Origin: a virus
DNA length: 64,000 nt
Direction: 5' to 3' (one strand)
Virus record (IMG/VR): IMGVR_UViG_3300030117_007501
Coordinates: 94,283-158,282 of that record
In this document: in pieces, positions 48,572-55,674 of the stretch
How the letters are laid out: each line of letters begins with the position of its first letter
Position numbering within the stretch: the stretch's first letter is position 1
Program-made: the position numbers and the translations under genes
Notes under the pieces: model-generated
The model's input: the letters and a program-made list of their open reading frames with translations, nothing else
What the model was told of the DNA's origin: nothing
Database searches by the model: none

Positions 48572-48754
48572 ATGCATATTACTAAAGAAAAACTAAAAAC
48601 ACTTATAAAAGAGGAGCTTATTCGCACAGCAGATATGCTAGCTCCAATAAACGAAAACCAGAAAGTTGCACTCGCCGCACTTACTGAATTGACGGATCAA
48701 GATGCCGCAACTGTTATAGCCATTTACGAGTCTATCGCAGCAGAAAAAAAATAA
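48572..48754 (+). CDS. Small helical protein, unknown
   Basis: A 60-residue protein beginning MHITKEKLKTLIKEEL, a helical opening I have seen on many small marine phage proteins, then an alanine-rich acidic helix. There is no metal site or membrane segment. A strong GAGGAGAG site precedes the ATG. It lies between the primase and a sigma70-type promoter. Function is unknown. Confidence 0.65.
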   Translation: MHITKEKLKTLIKEELIRTADMLAPINENQKVALAALTELTDQDAATVIAIYESIAAEKK

Positions 48755-48761
48755 AAATAAT

Positions 48762-48790
48762 TTGACTTTTTAAACAACACCAGTTATAAT
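48762..48790 (+). promoter_or_regulatory. Sigma70-type promoter for the SbcDC fusion gene
   Basis: TTGACT (48762-48767) and TATAAT (48785-48790) are separated by exactly 17 bases, a near-consensus host-type promoter. Transcription would start about 48797, and GGAGGT at 48805-48810 is a good ribosome-binding site for the ATG at 48814. This is the only strong sigma70 promoter I found in the short intergenic gaps. Confidence 0.8.
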
Positions 48791-48813
48791 ATAAAAGATA
48801 TACTGGAGGTATA

Positions 48814-51800
48814 ATGGCGTTTAAGATTGCGCATATTAGCGACGTACACATTAGGAATTATAGGTATCATGATGTGTATGAAGTAGTGTTTGAGAATTTA
48901 TATAAAATCCTAGAAGAAGAAAAGCCTGATATCATTATCAACACTGGAGACACTTGCCACACGAAGTTGCAAATTTCTCCTTCCTTTGTTGATGTGACAA
49001 GAAAGTTTTTCGAAAGACTGTCGGACATTGCTCCGCACCACGTCATATTGGGAAACCATGATTTAAATTTAAGAAACCCCAGCAAGATGGACGCCATCTC
49101 ACCGATAGTTTCTAGTTTAAAGCACCCAAATCTATACTTACACAAATACTCTGCGGAGGTTGAGGTTTCGCCTGGAATCTTCATAAATGTATTATCTGTG
49201 CTAGATAGGGAAAATTGGATAAAGCCGACAAATCAGGATGTGGTTAATATCGCTCTTTTTCATGGCTCTGTCGCTGGAGTAAAGACTGACACTGGATGGG
49301 TTATGGAGCACGGAGATATTGATATTTCCGAGTTTGAAGGATTCGACTATGTTATGCTTGGTGATATTCACAAAACTTTTCAAAAGCTAGATTCAGAGGG
49401 TAGGGTTTGTTATCCTGGATCTTTGATTCAGCAGAATCACGGCGAAACAAACGATAAGGGATTCTTGTTGTGGGAAATAGAGGACAAGGATAATTTTAGT
49501 TGTCGACATATAAAGATAGAAAACCCTAAGCCATTCGTCACAATCCAGTTGACTCCGAAGGGTAGAATTCCGAAAGGTACGAACATTAATCCTGGCGCCC
49601 GCTTGCGCCTCGTAACAAACAACAATCTTCCTCTCGACGCCCTTCGAAGAGCGGTGGATGTAGCAAAGCATCGCTTTAAGCCTGAGAGCGTAACTTTCTT
49701 AAACAGGGGAGCAGGAGCTTCCGTGTCGATGGATGACGCCACTAAGAACTTGGCTCAAGAGGATTTGCGGGACATAACAGTACAAGAAACTCTAATAAAA
49801 GAGTACTTAAAAGAACATCAGGTGGAAGACGACGTGATGCAGACTGTGCTCGATTTGAACCGACGCTACAATGCATCTATAACAGAGAGCGAAGAAGTAT
49901 CAAGAAATGTAAACTGGAACTTAAAGTCTGCCGAGTGGAGTAACCTGTTTAACTACGGTGAAGGAAACAAGATTGATTTTACAAAATTAAATGGCATAGT
50001 CGGAATATTCGGTAAGAATTATTCAGGCAAGTCATCACTGATTGATCAAATGTTGTACACCCTGTACAACTCTACGTCAAAAAACGTCCGAAAGAATCTG
50101 GATTTGATAAACCAGAACAAGGAGAAGGCGGAAGGTAAAGTTGTTATTACCGTGGGAGACAAAGATTATACAATTGAGAGGACTTCTGAAAAGTATACAA
50201 AAAGGCTTAAGGGCAAAGAAACTCTTGAGGCAAAGACAGATGTTGAGTTTTATACAACCGATTTGTTGGGTGAAGTGATAACTCTAACCGGCACAGCGAG
50301 AAGTGATACCGACAAAAACATCAGAAAAATATTTGGTACTTTGGATGATTTTCTTTTGACATCGATGGCTAGTCAGTTGGGCTCGCTATCTTTTGTCAAC
50401 GAGGGCTCCACAAAGAGGAAAGAAATATTAGCTAAGTTTCTGGATTTAGAGGTTTTCGAAAGAAAGTTCCGACTGGCAAAGGAGGACTCTCAAGAGACGA
50501 GAGCAATCTTAAACAGGCTAGAGGGGAGAGATTACCACAAGGAAATTACTGATATTGAGATAGAGTTAGAAAAAAGCAGAATTCTCACAGAAGAAAATAA
50601 GACTGTATGCGAGAATTATAGAGGGGAGATATCGGAAGCTTCAGAGGAGATAGATGCAATACAGGGCAATATCGACTCTGTACCAGCGGAGATTATAGAC
50701 ATTAGAACCCTCAAAGCTGACATGGAGAGCGCTGAGAGAGACATTTCTTTCTTGAATATTGAAAACGGGGAAATAGAAAATTCCCTATTGGAAAATCAGC
50801 TTTTATATAAAAAGATAGAGGATTTTCTAAATAATTATGACATTGAAGAGTGTATGCGTGATAGCGAAACAATCAAGCAAAAGAGGGAGGAACTAGACAA
50901 TGTTCTCTTGGCTATCAAAGAAGAAGAATCAAAACTTAGCACAAACAGAAGGAAAGTCACACTTCTCTCTGAAGTTCCTTGTGGTTCTGAGTTTTCTCAT
51001 TGTAAGTTTATTAGCGATGCATATGCTGCAAAAGACTTGGTTAAAGTATCAGAAAGAAATACACAGGAGAATGAGAGAGCGAGGAATACGTTAGAGCAAG
51101 AAATTGAGGACATGAATCCTGAACGTGTAGCAGAGCATCTAAACAAGTACAATCAAGTTCTAGAAAAGAAAAACAATGTAGCAAACAACATAAGCTCAGA
51201 ACAAATCAAATTTGAAAAGAACAAGACGAGTGTTTTGCAACTCGAGATTTCTTTAAAAGAAATGAAAAAGAAGGCGTTTGAGTATGAGGAAAACAAAGAG
51301 GCTATCGAGAATCTTGAAGGCTTAATCGATCATAGAAATAGATTAATCAAGTTTAAAGAAGAGCGACAGCATGCTCTAGAACAATGTCTTGAGGATACGG
51401 CGTCGCTTTATCGACAAAATGGCTCTCTCGAGGAGAAGTTAAATTCTCTAACAGAAAGCAGAGACACTCTAGAAAAAATGAGAGAAGAGTACTCTGCGTA
51501 TGATTTGCTTATGACGTGTTATCACTCTAATGGTATTTCGTATGATATTATCAAGAGGAGACTTCCCCTCATTAATGATGAGGTGGCAAAGATTTTGACA
51601 GATGTTGTTGAGTTCGAGGTTTTTATCGAGAATGAGGAAAAGAAGCTCGATATATTTATCAAGCACCCTAGGCACGATCCGCGGCCGCTGGAGCTTGGCT
51701 CTGGAGCTGAAAAAACCATTGCAGCAATGGCTATTCGTCTGGCTCTTTTGTCGGTGTCAAGCTTGCCGAAGCCGGATATCTTTATATTGGATGAGCCTGG

Positions 51801-51969
51801 TACCGCTCTAGATGAGGAAAATATGGAGGGTTTTGTCAGAATTCTGGATATGGTGAAGAATTATTTCAAGACAGTTGTTCTAATATCTCATTTGGATGCG
51901 CTGAAAGATTGTGTGGATTCTCAAATTTTGATAGAAAAGAGTGAAGGTTTTGCTCACGTTAATGTATAA
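48814..51969 (+). CDS. SbcD-SbcC (Mre11-Rad50, gp47-gp46) single-chain fusion
   Basis: A 1051-residue protein joining two normally separate subunits. Residues 1-330 are an Mre11/SbcD metallophosphoesterase: D10/H12 in ISDVHI, D46 in GDTCH, GNHD (80-83), FHGS and LGDIHK. Residues about 385-1051 are a Rad50/SbcC ATPase: Walker A GKNYSGKSS (about 400), a long coiled coil from about 560 to 940 interrupted by a cysteine pair in PCGSEFSHC (about 724-731), the signature LGSGAEKTIAAMAIRLAL (about 961), Walker B IFILDEPGTALDEE (about 989) and the switch histidine in ISHLD. It should process DNA ends for recombination-dependent replication. The open frame is continuous, so the fusion is real in this sequence. 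Confidence 0.9.
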   Translation: MAFKIAHISDVHIRNYRYHDVYEVVFENLYKILEEEKPDIIINTGDTCHTKLQISPSFVDVTRKFFERLSDIAPHHVILGNHDLNLRNPSKMDAISPIVSSLKHPNLYLHKYSAEVEVSPGIFINVLSVLDRENWIKPTNQDVVNIALFHGSVAGVKTDTGWVMEHGDIDISEFEGFDYVMLGDIHKTFQKLDSEGRVCYPGSLIQQNHGETNDKGFLLWEIEDKDNFSCRHIKIENPKPFVTIQLTPKGRIPKGTNINPGARLRLVTNNNLPLDALRRAVDVAKHRFKPESVTFLNRGAGASVSMDDATKNLAQEDLRDITVQETLIKEYLKEHQVEDDVMQTVLDLNRRYNASITESEEVSRNVNWNLKSAEWSNLFNYGEGNKIDFTKLNGIVGIFGKNYSGKSSLIDQMLYTLYNSTSKNVRKNLDLINQNKEKAEGKVVITVGDKDYTIERTSEKYTKRLKGKETLEAKTDVEFYTTDLLGEVITLTGTARSDTDKNIRKIFGTLDDFLLTSMASQLGSLSFVNEGSTKRKEILAKFLDLEVFERKFRLAKEDSQETRAILNRLEGRDYHKEITDIEIELEKSRILTEENKTVCENYRGEISEASEEIDAIQGNIDSVPAEIIDIRTLKADMESAERDISFLNIENGEIENSLLENQLLYKKIEDFLNNYDIEECMRDSETIKQKREELDNVLLAIKEEESKLSTNRRKVTLLSEVPCGSEFSHCKFISDAYAAKDLVKVSERNTQENERARNTLEQEIEDMNPERVAEHLNKYNQVLEKKNNVANNISSEQIKFEKNKTSVLQLEISLKEMKKKAFEYEENKEAIENLEGLIDHRNRLIKFKEERQHALEQCLEDTASLYRQNGSLEEKLNSLTESRDTLEKMREEYSAYDLLMTCYHSNGISYDIIKRRLPLINDEVAKILTDVVEFEVFIENEEKKLDIFIKHPRHDPRPLELGSGAEKTIAAMAIRLALLSVSSLPKPDIFILDEPGTALDEENMEGFVRILDMVKNYFKTVVLISHLDALKDCVDSQILIEKSEGFAHVNV

Positions 51970-51992
51970 TACTAAGAAAGGAGGAGAATACT

Positions 51993-52199
51993 ATGACAGA
52001 ACAAATGAAGGCATTTGCTGACAAGTATGTGGAAAGATTTATTTCTAGAAAATTTCTCGCATGGGCTACTGCTACCGGCTTGTGTGCTTACGGCACTGTG
52101 ACTAGCGACAATTGGACAGCAGTGACTTTGGCTTACATTGGAACTCAGGCTTTGGTGGACATGGCTGTGAAATGGAAGCACGGTCCGGACAAGCGATGA
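51993..52199 (+). CDS. Small two-span membrane protein, holin candidate
   Basis: A 68-residue protein. After a charged N-terminus, residues about 19-37 (KFLAWATATGLCAYGTVT) and about 41-58 (WTAVTLAYIGTQALVDMAV) look like two short membrane spans, followed by a basic tail KWKHGPDKR. Size and layout fit class II/III-type phage holins, and the next two genes resemble spanin-like proteins, but holins have little sequence conservation and no functional motif confirms this. A strong AGGAGG site precedes the ATG, and the stop overlaps the next start as ATGA. Confidence 0.55.
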   Translation: MTEQMKAFADKYVERFISRKFLAWATATGLCAYGTVTSDNWTAVTLAYIGTQALVDMAVKWKHGPDKR

Positions 52200-52600
52200 G
52201 TTGGTTGATATTTAAAGAATTCTGTTCAAAGTCTTGGGTTTGGCTAAAAGAGCATTGGCAAATACCATTCTTGATTGCGTGGTCGATAATCATATGGGTA
52301 ACAGCACGAAAAGACTTTGACGCAGCTTTGGCGGTAATAGAAGCAAAAAAGAAATCTTATGAGGAGCAAATATCCGCGATAAAGGATGCTCACAACAAGG
52401 AGATTCTAAAAAGAGAAAATCTCGTAAAAGAATATAATGAAATGCTTTCCAAAGTTGAGAAGGAATTCGAAGATAAGCAAAAGAAATTAGAAGAACACCA
52501 CAAGGCAAAAATAAGAGAAGTGGTTGTGAAATCAAAAAACAATCCAGAAGAGGTGAAAAGAGAAATTGAAAGAATATTCGATTTTAAACATGTTGAGTAG
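52196..52600 (+). CDS. Membrane-anchored coiled-coil protein, i-spanin-like
   Basis: A 134-residue protein. I chose ATG 52196, which overlaps the holin-candidate stop by 4 bases; the longer frame from 52112 lies inside that gene. Residues about 21-39 (WQIPFLIAWSIIIWVT) form one N-terminal membrane span, followed by about 90 residues of highly charged coiled coil (IEAKKKSYEEQISAIKDAHN and following). This is the layout of inner-membrane spanins (Rz type), which bridge to an outer-membrane partner at the last stage of lysis. No sequence family was recognised, so the role rests on layout and position. Confidence 0.5.
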   Translation: MSWLIFKEFCSKSWVWLKEHWQIPFLIAWSIIIWVTARKDFDAALAVIEAKKKSYEEQISAIKDAHNKEILKRENLVKEYNEMLSKVEKEFEDKQKKLEEHHKAKIREVVVKSKNNPEEVKREIERIFDFKHVE

Positions 52601-53054
52601 AGTGTTGGTAGTTTGCATTGTTTTTAATGCGTGTCCAGTGTATTCCCAGCCAGCTTCGGAGGCTCCAAGTTTTACGTATCTCAAAAAGGGGGAGTCACTC
52701 TTGAATCTTGATTCTGCTTGGTGTTATAGTGACAAGGCAAACGCGATACTTATAACATCTGCAGAAAGGGCAGAGAAGAGATGCCAACTAGAAGCAGAGC
52801 TTCAGTTTACAAAAGATAAAGCAAAACATGATTTAGAGGTAGGGCTTCTGAGGGCTCACATAAAATCGATAGAGTCTTCTCATTCCCGAGTCGAAGCTGC
52901 CTTAAAAGTGGAGAACGAGAATTTAACCAAAGTGGCTCTAGATCGCCCAACCGATATGAGGATGTGGTTTGCTGCCGGAGGCTTCGCTGTTGGGATAGCT
53001 ACTACTTTGCTGATAGGGTGGCTAACTGTCTCTGCTCAGACGGGGTTCCAATAA
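52590..53054 (+). CDS. Exported coiled-coil protein with C-terminal membrane span
   Basis: About 154 residues from ATG 52590; TTG 52566 is an alternative start. The N-terminus LSRVLVVCIVFNACPVYS looks like a signal peptide. The cysteine could be lipidated, but FNAC is a poor lipobox. A helical charged region follows (about residues 55-120), and a C-terminal hydrophobic span WFAAGGFAVGIATTLLIGWL precedes the end. It overlaps the i-spanin-like gene by 11 bases, reminiscent of overlapping spanin genes, but a C-terminal span is not usual for an o-spanin. It may tether the inner membrane to the periplasm. Function is uncertain. Confidence 0.55.
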   Translation: MLSRVLVVCIVFNACPVYSQPASEAPSFTYLKKGESLLNLDSAWCYSDKANAILITSAERAEKRCQLEAELQFTKDKAKHDLEVGLLRAHIKSIESSHSRVEAALKVENENLTKVALDRPTDMRMWFAAGGFAVGIATTLLIGWLTVSAQTGFQ

Positions 53055-53434
53055 TGTCGACAGATTATGATAGGATTGCAAGGTTTGAAAAAGCCATATC
53101 TAAAAAATATGGGAAAGAGGCAATTAAGAATCCAAAAGGCGAATGGACAGATGAAAAAGAAAAAGAATTCATTGAGCAGATGAAGGAATTTTATAATAGG
53201 TTAGAGAAAAATTCTGAAAAATCCGAAAAAGAAAAAGTAAAAGGGGTTCTCGTATCAAAAAGAATCCTATCCAGAAAGTCAGACAGAGAATGCCCTGTGT
53301 GTGAAAAGTACTCCTTCGAAAGAAAAGACGATTTGTATATGAACAAATTTCAGTGCTGTTTCGATTGTTTTATACTCCACGTAGAGGGGAGGGAAGAGCG
53401 TTGGCTCTCCGGTTGGCGACCGGAAATAGATTAG
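53054..53434 (+). CDS. Small protein with zinc-finger-like cysteine pairs
   Basis: A 126-residue protein starting at ATG 53054, which overlaps the previous stop by one base (TAATG). The first 80 residues are charged and helical. Residues about 85-120 carry a CPVC pair and a later CCFDC group, a likely zinc site, with FERKDDLYMNKF between. The C-terminus is REERWLSGWRPEID. No named family is recognised. It closes the putative lysis region before a promoter-like gap. Confidence 0.65.
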   Translation: MSTDYDRIARFEKAISKKYGKEAIKNPKGEWTDEKEKEFIEQMKEFYNRLEKNSEKSEKEKVKGVLVSKRILSRKSDRECPVCEKYSFERKDDLYMNKFQCCFDCFILHVEGREERWLSGWRPEID

Positions 53435-53443
53435 CTTAAATGC

Positions 53444-53468
53444 GTTTAAAGAACTACTTATGTTTAGG
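53444..53468 (+). promoter_or_regulatory. Candidate late promoter (CTACTTA) upstream of packaging genes
   Basis: In the 72-base gap before 53507, CTACTTA (53454-53460) lies in a 25-base segment matching 43052-43076 at 20 of 25 positions. The motif begins 53 bases before the ATG, so the leader would be longer than at the other sites. GAGAGGGAG at about 53489-53497 is the ribosome-binding site. Confidence 0.45.
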
Positions 53469-53506
53469 AGTCCTTTATTTAAAGTACAGAGAGGGAGCGT
53501 AATAAA

Positions 53507-54082
53507 ATGGCAAGCACAATAGAAATTATCAATGGCATATCACAAGCCGCAGCGAACGCACACGATGGAGCAGTAGATTCGGACGGAGAAGCTGTAAGCG
53601 TTGGACTCAAGAGGGAGGAGGGGAACCCCCTTGTTGACTCGCGAGTTATGGACGGCTTTAGTGTTAAGGTATATGGAAATAAGTTGTGTATCGGGTACCA
53701 TTCTGAAATAAACATTAAAGATGTTCATCAAAACAGCTTTGAATCTGATATCGAGCAGATGATAGCGGACATCGCCTCCTTTCTTAAAAAGGAGTATAAA
53801 AAGATTACAGGCAGCGCCCTAAGTTTGAAAAAGGAAGGAGAAATAGATATCTTCGTCCAGAACATATCGAGAGTACGCTCGATTGTTCAAGCAAAGTGTC
53901 ATTACGTTATCGGAAATATCGATGCAGAGGCAGTCAAGGAGCCAAGCGAAGACAGGCTCGAAGACAGCATTAAAAAGTGGCTTGCCTTGGGCGACGGCAA
54001 GAAAGCGCAAAACGACAGCAGAAAAAAGGATAGCTTCGATCATTTTGATCCTACAAACATAAAAGCTGGCATTCGAAAGTGA
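53507..54082 (+). CDS. Unknown head/packaging-region protein
   Basis: A 191-residue protein. Residues 1-45 are helical and acidic; 45-135 are alternating strand and helix (VMDGFSVKVYGNKLCIGYHS, then IEQMIADIASFLKKEYKKIT), and the last 45 are charged and disordered-looking (KKAQNDSRKKDSFDHFDP). It is the first gene of the packaging operon, three bases before the terminase. It could be a head-completion or terminase-associated protein, but no motif proves this. Confidence 0.65.
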   Translation: MASTIEIINGISQAAANAHDGAVDSDGEAVSVGLKREEGNPLVDSRVMDGFSVKVYGNKLCIGYHSEINIKDVHQNSFESDIEQMIADIASFLKKEYKKITGSALSLKKEGEIDIFVQNISRVRSIVQAKCHYVIGNIDAEAVKEPSEDRLEDSIKKWLALGDGKKAQNDSRKKDSFDHFDPTNIKAGIRK

Positions 54083-54085
54083 TAA

Positions 54086-55672
54086 ATGACATTTCGTTTG
54101 ACAAAAAAAGAAATGATGAAGGAGATTGTCAAGTGTGGCAAAGATCCCGTCTACTTTATAGATTCATATTCTAAAATAACACACCCCCAAGAAGGCTTGA
54201 TACCATTCAGGCTGTATGACTTTCAGAAAGATTTACTAAGAGACTATCAGGACGATAGATTTAACGTGATACTTAAGGCGCGACAGCTTGGAATATCAAC
54301 TGTTACTGCTTCTTATATCGTGTGGCTCATGCTGTTTCACAGAGAAAAGAATGTCTTGGTGGTTGCAACCAAGCTATCGGTTGCAGCAAACTTGGTAAAG
54401 AAAGTTAAATTAGCCATTAAGAATTTACCAGATTGGCTTAGAATAGCTAACGTAACAATCGACAACAGAAACTCTTTCGAGCTATCCAATGGATCCTTAA
54501 TAAAGGCATCATCCACCAGTGGCGATGCTGGACGTTCTGAAGCGCTTTCTTTGCTAGTTGTTGACGAGGCAGCGCACGTTGAAGGTATGGATGACTTGTG
54601 GACTGCTCTGTATTCAACACTGTCGACAGGTGGACGCTGTATTGCCCTGTCTTCTCCCAACGGCGTCGGAAACTGGTTTCATAAAACTTACACAGAAGCA
54701 GCAGAAGGGAGAAACGATTTTAAGCCAACTAGGTTAACGTGGGATGTGCACCCCGACAGGGATAAGAACTGGTACGAAAAAGAAACCAGAAATATGTCTC
54801 GACGCGACATAGCTCAGGAGTTGGAATGCAGCTTTAACATGTCGGGCGAAACCGTGTTTCATGGAGAAGACATCGATAGAATGTTGGAAAAAATATGTGA
54901 TCCGAAATACAAGACAGGGTTTGACAGAAACTTGTGGATATGGGAAGAATATCAGCAAGGCTCAAGTTATATTATTTCAGCTGATGTTGCGAGAGGTGAC
55001 GGCAAAGACTATTCTGTTTTCCATGTGATAAAACTAGAAACGATGGAAATTATAGCCGAATACCAAGGAAAGGTAACTCCTGACATATTCTCGAGAATTC
55101 TCTTCGACACGGGAAGAGAGTACGGCAATTGCATGTTAATAGTGGAAAATAATTCAGTCGGTTTTGCAGTGTTGGATAAGCTGGTGGAGAGTGGGTATCC
55201 AAATATTTATTATTCTATTAAGTCGACTCACGAATATGTTGATCAGTATGAAGCAGAGCTTCGAAGCAATTCGGTGCCTGGTTTTACGACGTCGATGAAA
55301 ACACGCCCTCTTATTATTGCAAAGATGGAAGAATTCGTAAGAAATAAACTAATTACCATATATTCTTCCAGGCTTTTTAACGAAATGAAAACATTTGTCT
55401 GGAATCACGGCCGCCCACAGGCTATGAGATCTTACAACGACGATCTAATAATGGCATGTGCGGTGGGTTGCTGGGTAAGAGACACGGCGCTAGTTGTCGA
55501 TAAAAAGGACATAGAGTATAAAAAAGCTATGATTGATTCAATGATAAGAACCAGCACAAAACTAAATACATCAATAAAGGGTATGCAGGGCTATAAAAGT
55601 AATGAAATATCTGATAGAATGAAGGAACACGCAAAGGCACAGATAGACTATCCGTGGTTGTTTAGGGGATAA
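54086..55672 (+). CDS. terL: Terminase large subunit, gp17-like
   Basis: A 528-residue DNA-packaging motor. The ATPase has a Walker A-like KARQLGIST (64-72), Walker B LLVVDE with D160-E161, and a coupling motif LSSPNGVGNWF (189-198). The RNase H-like nuclease has D300 in IISADVARGDGKDYS, E354 in LIVENNS and D452-D453 in YNDDLIMA. Domains, order and length match T4 gp17-type enzymes, which cut concatemeric DNA and pump it into the prohead. It sits three bases from its upstream neighbour and two before the portal gene. Confidence 0.95.
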   Translation: MTFRLTKKEMMKEIVKCGKDPVYFIDSYSKITHPQEGLIPFRLYDFQKDLLRDYQDDRFNVILKARQLGISTVTASYIVWLMLFHREKNVLVVATKLSVAANLVKKVKLAIKNLPDWLRIANVTIDNRNSFELSNGSLIKASSTSGDAGRSEALSLLVVDEAAHVEGMDDLWTALYSTLSTGGRCIALSSPNGVGNWFHKTYTEAAEGRNDFKPTRLTWDVHPDRDKNWYEKETRNMSRRDIAQELECSFNMSGETVFHGEDIDRMLEKICDPKYKTGFDRNLWIWEEYQQGSSYIISADVARGDGKDYSVFHVIKLETMEIIAEYQGKVTPDIFSRILFDTGREYGNCMLIVENNSVGFAVLDKLVESGYPNIYYSIKSTHEYVDQYEAELRSNSVPGFTTSMKTRPLIIAKMEEFVRNKLITIYSSRLFNEMKTFVWNHGRPQAMRSYNDDLIMACAVGCWVRDTALVVDKKDIEYKKAMIDSMIRTSTKLNTSIKGMQGYKSNEISDRMKEHAKAQIDYPWLFRG

Positions 55673-55674
55673 GA

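Noticed and set aside
48755-48761. Intrinsic terminator before the sigma70 promoter
   Set aside because: The A-rich stretch has no stem; it is better read as UP-element-like sequence next to the -35.
48814-51969. Sequencing-error read-through joining separate sbcD and sbcC genes
   Set aside because: Both domains are in one frame with an uninterrupted linker, and no internal ribosome-binding site or start stands out at the junction (about 49900-49980).
52112-52195. Extended N-terminus for the i-spanin-like protein
   Set aside because: The extra 28 residues lie inside the holin-candidate gene and have no initiation site; ATG 52196 in an ATGA overlap fits better.
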